Assembly (NCBI GenBank): GCA_018873245.2
Contig: JAEMBT020000008.1
Coordinates: 9,330,238 to 9,394,237, forward strand
Source of the DNA: Archegozetes longisetosus
Taxonomy: Eukaryota > Arthropoda > Arachnida > Sarcoptiformes > Trhypochthoniidae
Reading direction: 5' to 3'
Length of the DNA stretch: 64,000 nucleotides
Shown here one piece after another: positions 1-15,091 of the stretch. The translations under genes and the position numbers were made by a program. The notes beneath the pieces are model-generated. The model was given only the letters and a program-made list of their open reading frames with translations, made no database searches and was not told the origin of the DNA. Each line of letters opens with the position of its first letter. Position 1 is the stretch's first letter.

Positions 1-1556
1 TTCTAAAACTTCGCGAATGTGTAAAACTTTTTAGAATTTATGTAAAATCAGTTAAGTTTTGAGATAAAATCAAAATCTAGTTATAAATGAGCAGCGGTTG
101 AGAGAGCTGACTAAATATTAAAGCAATTAATCTAAAAAAAGTTTGAAAGCAAACAATTGGGAAAGATTTAATTTAATCGAACGCTTAAAAATTGACTAAT
201 TTTCTGGTGTTGTCAAGGCTTAGGCATAACCCATATATAAATTTAATGAAGTTTATGACCATGAATTCTCATAATAACCTCTTTGAGCACTTTTTGTTCT
301 TGTAATATACAGCAACTCGTTCCTTCTTCTGCCTTAATATGCTTTACTAACAAGTATGCAATCGTTATAATAGTCATGACTTTGAAAAGTCTTTTCTTCT
401 TATTTTTACTTCCATTAAAGTGATTATATATAGCTATATATATATGTATATATGTATGTATGTATATATATATAACTATATATATACTTATGCCAAAGTC
501 TATTAAACAAGGGATCAATTAATTACTGTTGATTTTGAAGGATAAAAGTTTTACGTAAAATAAGATATTATTATGAAGTGAAACTAAATTGTAAAAGATT
601 TTGACAGATTTTCAAGTTGAGCTAATGTTTGTGCGAGTTGGATGGATAGGAAGAAAGATTGTTTTGAGTAATAAATCAAAGTAGTGTTTATAAAGAGAAA
701 GAGTACGCGTAATCAACTATTTGAAAATATAGGAAATCAAAATCTCATTTTACAGCTAACAGTTGAAGGTTATTGCGATTTATTTTTACGACCAAACTCT
801 ATATTTTGCTATTTTATCATTCCTGGTTAATGCAAACACGCGTAAATGGGGTTCTCCTTGGATTCTGATGAATAATTTTGATAATTTAGATACACTTTTT
901 TGCGTTCATGAATCATAAGCTCTCTTTGAGATAACATATGGTTTTTGTTTCTCTAAACGGCTCGTCTAACTCTTGTTCCTCAACGAGAAAATATTTTTTA
1001 ACTTATTATTTGTTATTTATTTTCTCATTTTCTATCAAATGATTGGATGCGGGCTATTTTTTATAGCGCTTTTTTACTATTGTGTTCAGTTATTGTGGAC
1101 TGAATTTGAAATTTAAAGCAAATATGTTTTTGTTTGTACAGGAAGAGCTGAGACTACTAAACGATAATCTTATTTTTCTATGAGATTTACCGCAGAATAA
1201 CTCCAGTTATTTATTAATAAATCATAAGTTTTGTTAAACAATTTTGTTTCAATATTTACACTAGACATATCAGAAAACAGATACCAAAGTTAAAAAGAGG
1301 GCTCATTTTTCCTATATTTATACTAGAATTTAAGGTTAAAATAGATTTCACTTTCGTTTTGAGGCTTTGAACGCATTTTTATCAATTTCCATGCATTCTA
1401 GTTGTATATGATATGAGTGCATGTATGAAAACATATTGGAAGGCATACGAAGCACACGCTTAGCAACAAGTTTTTTGTTTAACTATTGGATGACTTCTAG
1501 AAAAGGGTATTTTAATTCACCCATTCGGTTGAAAGAGAACATCATTGTTATTAACA

Positions 1557-1582
<26 letters not shown>
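1557..1582. repeat. (AT)n microsatellite
   Basis: About 13 AT units. A less regular AT/GT run lies at 424-487. Confidence 0.95.
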
Positions 1583-1588
<6 letters not shown>

Positions 1589-2114
1589 GGGGGTTTGTTA
1601 AATAAATTTTCGTATTACATAATAGAAACAAGTTTTAACAAATGCCATATGCAAAAACCTTTTTCAAAAATAAATAAATATTTCCTCAAATCATTAGTAG
1701 ACCAAAGTTTGTGCTCCAAACTAGAGTTGGTTTTGAGTAGACTTACGCTTTAATTGAATACTAGGTTCGAGTTTATTTTCATAATTGAATTTGGTTTGGC
1801 TTTAAAACTAATTGACAAACTTATCAAAATAAATAGAAACAATTTAAAGCTTACATCCAAACCACTCAATGAACTCATTGATTATTGTGATTATTCTTCA
1901 TTAAAGCTCATTTTAAGACCTGATAAATAAAACATCACTTTCAATATCCTCGCTATAGATATAATTATTTTCCATACAGATACACACTTTCATCAAATGC
2001 AAGAGTGAAGCGATTAATATTCATCAGTTTCATAACAGAATTGTTACTTAGCATTAAAATAATATTCTCATGAAAATAATGTACGCATGAAAACGCTGAG
2101 CAAAATAAACGCCA

Positions 2115-2117
<3 letters not shown>

Positions 2118-2147
<30 letters not shown>
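2118..2147. repeat. (TC)n microsatellite
   Basis: About 15 TC units. Confidence 0.96.
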
Positions 2148-2151
<4 letters not shown>

Positions 2152-2602
2152 CAAACTATATTATTATTTGGCCCTTTCTTTAAACTAATTTCAATTGGCA
2201 TTCAAGGCTGCGAACACAATGCACAAAATTGTCGCTTTAATAAACATAATTAAAATGTATAAACTTAACAGTACGAGGGATGAATTTTTTCTGAGCTTAG
2301 TTTACTTTGATTCAAGTTTTACATCGGAAATAACGCTTCGCTATGATTTTCTGCATAGCAACTGAATTTCCTCAAATGTTAGTCTTATAGAATATAAATC
2401 AACGCCTAGTCTCTAATTGAAAAGTTAATAATTCGTGAGAAAGTTTGATAATGGCGTCAACTTTTAAATAGCATTTCACATGAGATGTTATGCTTAGAGA
2501 TATATGTCTGAAGGCAAAATCAAGACCTGAGAAGTCTATATTCTTCCAAGATTATGATTGAATGCCAAAAGTATAATGTTAGCAAAGTCTGGTCCTTTGG
2601 TT

Positions 2603-2765
2603 AAAAGTCTTGCATTATTGATAACGCGTGCTCTACATCACATGCAGATTAAGAGACCAGCGATTTTGAGTTCTCTATTTGAAACTTCTATTGAGAGCTA
2701 GAAAGCGCTGATCTCTTTTTTATGTTTAACGTGAAGCACACGCTCCCAATAATGCAAATCTTTTT
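2603..2765. repeat. Long imperfect foldback repeat
   Basis: Arms of about 70 bases (2603-2676 and 2692-2765) are inverted relative to each other. Shared blocks include TTGCATTATTG and AGAGAxCAGCG, around a loop of about 15-20 bases. A foldback MITE is most likely; a long hairpin RNA is possible. Confidence 0.65.
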
Positions 2766-4156
2766 ACAATAGGTACGAACTTTCTGAACGCATTGCAAAT
2801 CTCAAAATTCAAGTTTTACATTGTTATTAGTCTCACTCACATTCAAGATAAGTTAACTTTAGGCAATGCCAACTGCCTCTGTCTCAATCTTGAAGTTTTA
2901 TTGTTGAGCACGATCTATGACAATACCAGGACTAAAATCCAAACAATTTAATATTGAGTAGAATTACTGAATAAGTGACCAATGTCTTAACATGTGCTAA
3001 ACAGAATGTAATCAACAATAAAAGGGTACTGAAGCTAAAGTTTGAAAGAGTGATGTTTCTAATGGAATGACATAAGAGTAGTGCAATAAACGAAGATTTA
3101 GTATTAAATTGATTAAATTGATCCCTCGTAAACCAGTACACTATTGAAACACAATAGTAATAATAGGTTGGCTCTTTTCTAGTCATAATAGATGGATTGC
3201 TGAATAAAATTGTAGCGATATTTCTCTTTAATAATACCTGTATATAATAATCATATACTACTATTTAGTTAGTGTAGGGCTCAGTGCAATCCGTACTATT
3301 GAGAACAAGTTTGTGGCTATTTATTAAGAGCTCAAAACTATTCCTAATATATTCCTAAACCTATTATAACCATACGCGTTTTTATGTGTTTTGCGTTAGA
3401 AACTACTATTTAATTCATTTTCGTTATTGTCATTCTTAGACAATAGGGAATTATTCAACTCTAATATGAGTTTTGAATGCAATTAAAATAATGAATATAT
3501 AGAATCCTTTTTCATCAAACTTCCTTAACAGAGAAAATAGTCACTCATTTGAACGGGAAGCCAATCGAGAAGGAGTTTTCAACTCTTTTCAGACCTACAG
3601 GCACCTCAAATACAAAGTCCTGAAAACAAAATTATGTCATAACTTGATCTAAAAAAATGTGTTTGATTGTTGTTCACTCAGTGAGAGCATGATAACTATC
3701 AAATATTAGGCAAGTTTTGATATGAAAATGTAGTGAAAAGTAGTAATATCTGTTTTTTATTACAGGTATACTAAAACATATACAGGTAACACTATATTTA
3801 TTATACACCTTATGAAATACACAGTGAGCCCTAATCAAATATTAATACATCTATTACGGTAATATTTCTTAGAACTGCCATCAATTCAAGGCCGCAACAA
3901 CATTAATAATGCTGAAAAATTTTCTACCTATCAAACAGTTACCACCAATTTACATTAATTGCCTATTTTCAGCTTTTTGTTCCGATGCTTTGCTGATACA
4001 GTACACGAAAAACTTTTTTAAAAAGCCTTTGAGCACAAAAAATGGTAAAATAAAAATTAGAGTTATGCCAAATTATTGTAATTCGCTAATAATCGTTGTT
4101 ATGCATGATTTCCTTTTTATACTATTCATAAATCATAATAAATTTTAAGGCTATGG

Positions 4157-4311
4157 CAGTGGCGGAACTGCTCGGAAGGCATAGTAGATATGCATCTGAT
4201 TGAAATACTACCGAATTTTATGGAAACTAGCCCTAAAATTCAAGTTTATTTCTTATTTCCACCATAAACCTCAAAACTTGAAAAGCTATCAAATTTTGAT
4301 TTCCGCCACTA
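4157..4311. mobile_element. Small hAT-type MITE
   Basis: CAGTGGCGGAA at 4157-4167 pairs with TTCCGCCACT at 4301-4310. The last base (A at 4311 instead of G) and the lack of matching flanks indicate decay. No coding content. Confidence 0.5.
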
Positions 4312-7300
4312 ATTTATAAATGAAACTAAACTTTCACTTGAATTAAATTGAGCACACATTACATCCAAAGCTTGATTGACCAAATTTGTTCTGAATAATG
4401 GCAGAAAGAATCGAATGAACGATGAAGCCTATAATAAGAGTGAAAGTTTTCTACAAATGTCAGTAATCCATATTTAATAAGTCGAAAACTAAGTCTTCTA
4501 AAATGGGTTTCTATTGTGACTTATAAGTGATTATTGCAAAGCTTAACGTAACATAAAAAGAAAAATTTGTTCTCTATTTTTAGCTATAAGTAGAAAATTG
4601 ACTTATTTTCTAAGACATAATTCCTTAATAATAGAAATGTTATCCTTATAGTAAGGCTTTGCGATAACAAATGCTTATTGAGCCGAAATTCAAAAATTTC
4701 TCAAAATCTGTAAGGATTCCATAAAATGCGTAACTTTCAGGAAAACAGTATTCAAAATGCTTTTCAGTGTTGAGCAAAATATTTTTCTTATGCAAAAATA
4801 GATTTTTTTCTATACATCCAAATTCTTCGCATATATCAACAAAATAACACTTTCAAGAATTAATGCTTAACTTTCTATGTTTGGTACTGAAAAATACTTT
4901 GCAAACATTAGAGATAAGAATTGTCTGAATAGTGAAAATACTTTGTCTTTGTTTTTCTTTTGAACTCGCCGAGAATTGGGTTAAATATTAATTATTCATT
5001 TTAAACGTAATTAAGTGACTAAAACTGCTCAGTAGCATAATATATTCATATTGCTATTAAATCATTGCTCAACTGAATGATTGCATAAAATCAAAGAAAG
5101 GCTGTACTTTTATCCTTTCAAAACTCTTATCTCAAGATTAAACAATTAAATGATCACAATTTTAATCATTTTGTTTTTTTGGCTCCAAGTTATATTACTC
5201 TACACTTCATAGTAGGTGAATAATAATAATAATATTAAAAGTATCAAGTCGATAAAAAAGCTATGTTTCCATCCTTCAAAAACCTGAACCTTCAGATTAA
5301 ATTAATCAAATTACCCGAAAAATTATTATCATATTATTCTTTAGCTGCAAGTGAAACAGTTTTATAGTTATTGTTCAGTAGTTTATCTGGAAGTTATATT
5401 TCTCCGCATCTAAGATATGTAAATTAATTATTAAATCCTTAAAGTTTAGCCCTCATGACATTGATGGCCAACTGATAGCCTGCTTGAAGTTTAAAAATTT
5501 AATTAAGTTATATCCCGTTGAGCCTGAATAATAAACTTGTAAATTGAGTGCTACTTTCAAACCTCAAACCAGCTACTCTTTTGAACAAAATCTATTTCTG
5601 AATAAGTTTGACGCTGAATTAAAATTGAAATATTTATTTGAATTTTTTCACAACACCCTCTTCTTCTCTACATCGAGTCTTAAATCTCTCGAGAAATAAG
5701 GTTCACACTAAATTTAGTGCTACTATAAGCTAATTATCTAAAGTATTTTTCACAGTCAAACTCTCATTTATACTGACTATCGAAGAGTATTTCAGATACT
5801 GAGTTTGGTCTTACTTCTTGTATTCATTTGCTTGATCGTAAAGAATTTTTTTATTGAAATACTTTGGAAATTGGATGCAAATAAAGACTATTTTACATAA
5901 AATTGTTATTCAGAATGTTAGCTCAATCTTCAAAATAAATATCTAATCAAATACTTGCTCACAAATCAGTTGAAAACAAGTATTTCTCACAATACTTCTC
6001 AAGTAAAATAAGATCCAAGTTTTGATGAAAAGTTTCTATTAAATTTTTACTCAACAATTTATTCATTGTTCTACATCAGAAATGAGTTCGGTCCAACATC
6101 TCGTCTTTGATAAGATCAGATATTATTAAATCTGTCATAAAAAATTGATTAACGGAAAAAGTGTAACCAGTAATTCTTTCAAGATAACGATTTTCGAAAT
6201 AAAGCCATAATTTCTTATAATCTTCTCATTTATAATTAGATCTTTATTTTATTTTTAATAACAAATTCACGGTATAAGTTCAGTGAAGCATAAGAGAAGC
6301 ATCAATTTAGTTGTACGTCAACTGAAACATCTCAAGTTTGAATGATTTAAAGATTAAATTTGATAATTATTGTGATTAATAAAAAGTTGAGAAGACTTTA
6401 TTACTAAGCAACTGACTAGTAATACAGTGAAATATATTTTTGAGGTCACCGTTTATCATACTGTTAACGATATTTACCTCCACTCAAACATAAACTAATA
6501 AAATCATAAAAAAATTCTTTTAAAATACTTAAACAACATTTTAATTACTATTTACATTGATATTGACAGAAAAACTGAACTAGCTTAAAACTACTCAAAC
6601 TAATAGTTTCGACTTATTTCTTCCAATTAACTTAAAAGAAAACGTTTCTCTCATTTCTAACCCTAATTATAAGCAAATTATTGCTCAATTTTTTCGATTT
6701 GTTAGCGTGAAACCACTTCTCTCTCATTTATTGTGTTCTCAGTCCCTGTATTACAAGGTTTTTAGCTATTCGTGTTTATTCACGTCCTGGTTTTGTTCTA
6801 ATCCAGGCTTAAGCCTAAAGAATGCATTTTCAAAACCTATTATATAATTTATGCTAAGCTTCAGAGTTGTTGTTCAGTTATACATTCAAGGATAGCATTT
6901 TTTAATTAGATTTTCAAGATAAGATTCATTTTTTTAACTGTTTACTCAATTTCATTCTCCATGCGACAGAAATTTGATTCAATATTTCACGAAAATATAG
7001 CGTCAGATATACACTAGAATCTGATGAAATCCTTCCAAATATTGTTGACTTTTTAATCAACACTCATGTTTCATTGAAAAGTAGGTCTATTTTTCAGTTT
7101 CATTTTTCATGGTCTTCGACAATAATAGTATTTCTAACCCATATACAAATATAAAATCAAAACATTTTCAATCATTTGCATCATTAGACAAAATGTTGGC
7201 ACACTTTTGCCTACTATTAAGCCTCAGTTTTTTGAAAGTTTCATCAAACTAATTACATTTTTGAAATATTTGCTCGAAGGACACAAACACGAGATTAATA

Positions 7301-7531
7301 TAGCATAAGAACGCAGAGAATACTTCATAAAGACAAGGATGCCTTCAAACTATAGTACCGCTAATTCGAACTCATTTTTAAAGAAAACTCAATCAATTTG
7401 AAGGATATTATGATGAAGTCAATCATCTTTTGGGCAAATTCTTACCAAACCTCACTTCATATGTGGTTTAAAGCAATTTAACTGATTAATCAATAAAGAC
7501 AGTCATCAGTGAAATAATTATTCATTTAAAC

Positions 7532-7591
7532 ACCGTATTATATGTCTGAATATTGAGCTCGTATTATATGTTTGAATACTGAGCTCATATA
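7532..7591. repeat. Tandem duplication of 27 bases
   Basis: CGTATTATATGTCTGAATA and CGTATTATATGTTTGAATA head two adjacent copies ending in GAGCTC. Confidence 0.85.
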
Positions 7592-9237
7592 TGATGGCTT
7601 CATGAAAAACCTTGTATTCAATCTTTATGTAATAACTGATGAAAAGATCAGTTAACAAAAACGTTTAATATCTTCAAGTTCTTTCAAACTATTATCTATT
7701 GGTTTCGCTAATCATTTTCATATCAGGAAAAAACGTTTTCAGATTTACTTTCCATTTTCAAATAGTATTTCGACTTAATAGCACTTAAAGTTTAACTTTT
7801 ATTCAAACTTGAATTGAATTTGAAATCTTATTAGAAAAAGTATTACGACCCAAAATAATAAATGCTTTCAGTAGACAATAGTTTTTTTGGTAACGAAAAA
7901 CATTCTAATGATAAATGTTTTCAAAGTAATGCGGTTTCAGGCGACATAATAGGTTGAATAATAGCTTTCGGAAACTATAAATTAATTGCATCTGAAAAAA
8001 AACTGAATAAACATGTCTTACTGCTGGTTCACATTTGTAAATTGAATGCGTAAATGCAGATTCTCTGAGAAAATCGGTTTCGGATATCCACAACCAACAA
8101 AAATCACTTCAGAATAAAGAACTTTTCAAAACTTTCAACCGAGAAGTCATGCAATTAATTTTATGACTAGAAGTTTATTGACTTAAAAGTTTAATTTGTA
8201 AACTTAAAATAAATAAAATTTAAGTAAAAAAAGATTTTATTTTCATTTTAATGAGCTATTTTAGCTGAAAGTGCCGGATAGAGACTAAAGCTCTCCGGAA
8301 GACTGCATAAGTAAATGCAATAAAATCTCTATTGAATTGTTAGTGACTACAATTGCACCAAACTTTTGAACTAAACTAGGAATATAATACTCAGATATTC
8401 TTATTGTTGTATCTAAAAAGTAGTGATTAAATTAAATGTAATTTATGATAGTTTAAATCAAAGTTATATTGAGCATTATATTTAGTTATAATTTGTTAAG
8501 AATGATTACAAAGCCCTCTTTTCTTTTCAAAATAATAGCTCTAGGCCTTTTAATCAATCTCTTATTTTCTCATCTGTTTCTTGTCACTAAATCAAACTTT
8601 AACTCAAGCTCTAACTCGGGCTCTATTTTCTTACTAAATAATTGCACTCTTATTGACCAACAAGTGAATAGCTTTTAATAAATATTAAAATATATATTAA
8701 AATTTAATAAACCCTAATGTAAAAGTCCTTCACCACTCTTATCTGTACTGTAATTATAATTTTTTTTCAATATTGATAAGAAAACTTCATTTTAAGCTAA
8801 TTCCCTGTCAGAATAATCTTATATAAGAAGTAAATTGTAATTTTGATTACTTTCATGTCACATTTGATTTTCTTTCATTAAAATCATTTTAAGAACTACT
8901 TTAAAGCCAAACACCATTAGCCATGCATTAATGCATTTGTTATTTTGATTTCTTTTCTCACTTGTTAGGCATTTTTCATGATTATTCACTTCAATTATGA
9001 TCACAAAAGTATTCAAACTAATAATTAGGTATCAGAGGGAAAAATCGTGAACAACTTTTTGCAGATATGGCTTCGATAACTTTTTAGAACTTGAGAACCA
9101 AATGTTGTAAATTTGATCAAAAAAGTGCTTAACAACAGTTAAAATGGTTTATTATAGTAATTTAGATATTATTGTCTGAAAAATAAAACTATTTTTCTTA
9201 TAATAAATCCTTCGCTTTATTATTGCAACAATCTCTT

Positions 9238-9239
<2 letters not shown>

Positions 9240-9287
<48 letters not shown>
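9240..9287. repeat. (CT)n microsatellite
   Basis: About 23 uninterrupted CT units. Confidence 0.97.
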
Positions 9288-9290
<3 letters not shown>

Positions 9291-11414
9291 TTATGCCATA
9301 ATTTGATAGTTTCTCAGAGAATAATATGTAATCAACTTATGACAAGCGAGTCATACAAACAATAATAATAATAAATAACAATAAATTTCATCATTATTTA
9401 CATATATAACTCATTTTTTTCTGTGGAGTGACACCATTTTTGTTCAAACTATTTTATCATTTTTATCATCAGTTACTGTAATAAAAGTATTCTCAATAGT
9501 ATATTAAAAAGTTGCAGTTCCCTATGCATAGTGAAAGTCAATTGTTTTATTACACATCAACAAATAAATCCATTTGAAAAGCTAGAAAAATATATAACTC
9601 CAATTATATAGTTATTCCAAATGAAAATGCCATCCAATTTAATAGTTTGGTGGAACAATACGATAAGCTGCAGCTTGCATAGTTACTCACTTATCTCGTT
9701 CTTCAAACAAACCATTTAATTACTAGATATACTATTCAATTCTCTTTTTATCTAAGCTTTTTAACTGGCGAACTCTTTAATCAATTCTATGACTTGGATA
9801 TTAGTGGAGAAAAAATTATAAGTAATTTATGCGATGGATCCCCTTTCTCAGTATGGTTAAAGTGCAATCAATCTCTTTCTTATGATTTTATCGCTAGTCA
9901 TGTAATGAGCCCTTAGAAGAAAAAATTGTGGCCATCAATAAAAAAAATCAAGTTTTCTGTTACGGAACAAAATAATAGAAAAATATTATATTAGATAAAC
10001 ATTCTTGTTTTTAATGGATTGAAATTAAGAGAAAACTGATTTCTTATGATCAGTATCTGAGCAGAAAATGAGTTTTTAATTCGTCGTATAAGTAACATGC
10101 ACAAAAATTGGGAACGTTTTGGGTTTGAATTTTTAAAAACTGTAATCAAATAGCAATCATTTTGTTGTATGGGCTTAAAGTAATTTGTTATATAACAGAA
10201 GTTCCATAACTTTTAAGAATAATCAAAAGGCAAAAATACATAAAAATGCTCGATCATTCATCCAATCATTTTTGAGATCCTTTATTCAGTTGTTAAAGCT
10301 TTTGATGTTTATTCTGAGAAAATTGAGTAAAAACTCTCTATTCTTATATATATTGAGTGTAAAAGTTTTTGAAGCACTAAATCGGTTTTGTAAGAAAAGT
10401 GAAGTATTTTAATATAAGGGTCTTGTGAAACAAAACAAAAATCAAATAGATCTTAAATTTAAGCATAACTGGCACTCATTAAATTTATGCTCAAACGTTA
10501 TAGTTTGTTTTCTAGTTATAATTTTTATCTTCTCTTTACTTCTGTTAGACTTTGCTTAAACTCTTCTCTCAATAGACTATTCGTTAGGACTTTGCCTGAT
10601 TTTTGTTGTTTATCAATAAATAGCGATAAAGAGAGCGTTTGTTTTGCTTTACTTTTATTTTTTGATGAATAGGAAAAGGATTTCTTTTCATAAGAAGCCA
10701 ATCGGATGTCAATTGAATGGCATCTCATATTTAAAGCAGATTTCTCTCTATTTAAAGAAAGCTATGAAGACAGATGACAGTCAACTGTGACACCAATCGA
10801 GTAGAGAAACAGCTTTAGTCTTACACTAAGTCACGACTCAAAGGCTTTAGTGAAATATTTTGTTTTTTTTCAACAAAAATAAAGAAAAGGAAAAGTTTTG
10901 CAGATCTATTTCTAACAGATCGTGACACAATGCGAGATTACTTTGTGAACAGTTGTTTTTTGCTATCTTTCTATCGTTACATTGAATAAAAGATAATTTG
11001 ATTGAAAAATTGTTCGATTCAGTAAATATAACTGTATCTAAAAGATTCAGACATAGAGAGAAACGATAGCACTTGCAAAGTTACAAATGTGTTTGTCCTC
11101 AGATAGATTCTTCAAACAATACCTTTATTTGTGATGTTGCATAATAAGCCGATTCTCATCAATATTTGATTGAAAGCTCGCACTAAACCTAATACTGCAG
11201 TAAGAATTGGACTAAAAGCAAAGTATGATTTATTTGTATAGCAGGAGTACTAGTAGTAGATGTCTAAAAGTTGACTTGTTTTCAGTGAAACAGCTATTCT
11301 TAAACCAATACTTTAGTCTCCAACAAAAGGTTTTGGAAAAAGAAAAAATGTTTTGTATTTTTGTTTGGCTTGGGATGCATTAACAAGTTCTGAAAACACA
11401 CTACACTTTTGTTG

Positions 11415-11455
11415 CAGCTAATTTTACCAGCTAATTTTATCAGCCAATTTTATCC
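11415..11455. repeat. Three-copy 13-base repeat
   Basis: CAGCTAATTTTAC, CAGCTAATTTTAT and CAGCCAATTTTAT are adjacent. Confidence 0.85.
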
Positions 11456-14400
11456 TAATTACCATTAAATTAGCAATTGTTTAGCAACAAATCAAATGAA
11501 CTTCTCTTTTAACGCATATTACAATCAGCTTTTGATTAATTAAAACAATTTCAGTTGAGGTAAAGTTTATCATTATTTAAAGCAATGGCAAGTCTCCAGA
11601 GTAGCATTACCCAAAACAAATTGTTCTTATAGCAATTTAAAGTAAAGGGTGTATCGAAATAGTAGTTTAAATTTGAATTTAAGGTTTGCTCTATGTTTGA
11701 ACTGCTCATATTAAGAACAATACTGCACGAACAATACTACACAATACTACACCAGCCCCGAACAGCTAAACAATAGATTCTCTTAACTATGAAAAATTGC
11801 CAATTTCAGCAAATATGAATTTTCATAAACCTTATTATAAATACTATTGTTTAGCACTTTTTAATTACAATATTTTGCTAATATTTCGATTGTTTTTAAA
11901 GTTAATTAAACTTATCATTACACCCCTTATAAACAACTTAATTAAAACTTATATAATTGACAGATTTAGCTAATTACAAAAAACTAGCTTTTCATTCAAT
12001 ATCATTACTATTAATGAAAATTAATTCAAATCAATAAATCTGAACTTGAAACTAGACTCGAAATTTGAATTTGCAAAAATTAACAAAAACAAACACTACT
12101 AGGAGCAATGTATAAATACAATTGAAAGATTGAACTGATTCCAATTAGTTTAATGAACCTTAATTAAGTTGAATGCGAAATACAAACAAACATTTTTTTG
12201 TTTAATCAATCAGTTATTCAAAATAAATTATTTGAATAATTGGCGTTTGGAGTGAATAACATATGAAATACATATTAATTGGTATGAAATTAGGGCAAAT
12301 GTATAAACAATTATCATTGCTCGCAGCAAAGTAACTATTAACGAGCTATTGCTTGTTATCCCTTAAATAATATTGTTATCTAATGATTATACGAAAATCA
12401 GATATTCAACTTTCATTCTTTTTTTATTACTTTATTTATCTAAAAATTAATTAGGTAGTAAAACCCCCCTACTATTGATGCAATGTTTCTATACTTCATT
12501 TCATTTCTTGTTAAGGAAAGATCCAAACTTTTGATAACATTCAAACTAAATTTGAGCTAAATTTAGCTCTTTCTCTAAATATTGCTTATTAAAAATGTAT
12601 AGAAAAGGAAAATTTTAACGTTTAAATTGAATTTTTGGTTTTTTCCAGGTAAATAGTAATAAGCTAAAAACTCACTTAAGCTTTTAAAGATTGTGGCCTT
12701 TGGAAATTTTATTATATGAAAATTAATTCATGAATTTTAAATTCATAACTAAGAATAAAAAATTGGAAAGATATAAGATTTCAAGGAATGTTATGAAAAG
12801 TCTAGCTAACTCCGGTTGCCTGATGTCCAAGTCTGATCTGGATACCCAAGACTTGGAAAACTAATGTTTGAATTTCAATAATGCAACTCTCTAATTTTAT
12901 CACTTGTATCAAAATCTTATTTTTTCAAGAATATTGCTCAAACTTTTAAACATTCATCAATCTCTCAATGTCACATAAAATTTTGTTTTTTCAAGAGTAG
13001 AAATCTATGAAATTTAAATTTCGTATAGTTAAATCTTGGCAGATATTTTCTTTTGATAGAGTTCTGAATTATCAAATCAAGACCTAGGCACGGTTTCGAT
13101 AAGAGCTCAAAACCTGATTTAAACTATTTAGTTACATATGAAATTCGATTCATATAAAGTTGTTTTCAACCCAACAAAGATCTATCACGAGGAAGTGTTG
13201 GCGACAACTAATTATCAATTCATTATACGACTGAACCGTTACTATCGTTTATGGTGATCATTAAATAAAAACACGCTTGACTCAAGTGATCAGAAATGAA
13301 AAATATATGTCAATAAATCATCGGCCATCTATTTATTTATTATAAATGATCTAATATTCTGCTAAATTGACTGCATACATGATAAGTTAATCAATAATAG
13401 GAAAAATAAGTAACAATAGAAACTTGTGCCTATTAATGATCAATAGCTTGTTATCATTTATGTTATAATCAACTCTACTATAGTTAAAGTGACCGATAAT
13501 ATACACCAATACATTCTGATTTTTTATGTCACTTTGATTTTTATTTATTCAAAAATTTAGTCTTCGGTTAAGCATAAAAAAAATAAATTGTAATAAAACT
13601 CACCTCAAGTTAATAGCTGTTTGAGAAATAAGTTAATATTATTGCAATTTGGGTTAAAAGAGTTATAAATTTTGAAAAAAATCTAATTATAAGAGACTCT
13701 CGAAGCCGTTCATTTTAATTGCAAACAAAGTGAATCGAAGTTAATTTTCAAACTTGAATTCATATTAAGAAAAAGGCAATTATTTATTGCACTGTAAAAG
13801 ACATGCATATTTAACGAAATTTCCTACTAATAAGCCAATCAATTCTTGTTGATCTTAAAGTTGATTAAAAGCTATTTATCTAACTTTTATCGACAAATTT
13901 ATCCAAACAAAGCTGAATTTGACATAAATCATATTTTTAAAGTGGCAATTTAGTAGAATAGAGCTCACAGCTTTTAATACGTAAACCTTTCGGTAAAAAT
14001 AAACGCCTTATGAATACAGAAATATTATGCCATAACTCACTATTCAATGCATATTAATATATTTTGGCTTTCATTCCTCACTTACCATATATGAAGTGAC
14101 AAAATCTAAAATTCAAACCATTGCTTTGGAAGATATCTCCAACTGTTGAACATAAATAATCTTAAGGAAGAATTGGCTTGATTGAGAAAGAGAGGAATAA
14201 ATAATAAAATCTATTTAATTGGTTATTGAATAACTGTTGAATGTTTTAGTAACGGAATAGCTAATAAACTAAACAATGAATAATAAAATCTAAATTAGCT
14301 TTTTTAGTTCGTAGCTCCCTATCAAAGATAAGCATAATTATTATATGAGAAGTCTTGAATAAATTTGATTAGTCTCATTTGCTGAATAAGAGTATGGCAA

Positions 14401-15017
14401 ATTTAAATTTTCATTTTTATAACTGGTGTTTAAAAGTAATTATCACTCAATAATGGATATAAAGTTTTTTGATAAGTCTTCTACTCGTAAAAACCTTCTC
14501 AATGATGGAATACTGCTTCTCTAAACACTATTATTAAATCTTTTTAATAGAGTATTGTAATGATACAATAACTTGAAATTAGTTCACGTCTTCAACATTA
14601 AAAGATATTTCAAACTTTATTTTCAATTGTCGTCTTTATGGTAATCGTTCAATTTTTATGAGCTTTCATGATATTTATCTTCTATTGTGCTCCAAAAGAG
14701 TTGAAAATCAGTTTTAGATAACTTTTACGATATATTCTACGGGAAAGTTAACCAAAACATTAAAAATAAAAACTAAAGTAATAAAAACTGAACTCAAATT
14801 GTTTATTGAAAACATCATTAAATTTCTAATTCAAATATTAATTAAATTAAAAGCTTCTAGTAAATGTTAGAAAACAAAATTCAAATGTTTACTATATCTA
14901 GGATGGCATTGAGAACTAATTTCAATGTGTGTTGCATTTAATGATTATATATGATTAATGCAACACTAGTTGTGCAAAAAGGCATTGATGTGTTTTCACA
15001 ATACATGATAATTATTT

Positions 15018-15020
<3 letters not shown>

Positions 15021-15072
<52 letters not shown>

Positions 15073-15091
15073 ACTCACTCACTCACTCACT
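15021..15091. repeat. Compound (TC)n-(ACTC)n microsatellite
   Basis: A TC run at 15021-15068 passes into ACTC repeats to 15091. Confidence 0.97.

Noticed and set aside
8274..8299. Short palindrome around CCGGATAGAG and CTCTCCGG
   Set aside because: Too short and isolated to separate from chance.
12817..12857. TCCAAGTCT/AGACTTGGA stem
   Set aside because: A nine-base stem with no context. It could be a repeat relic but there is nothing more to support it.
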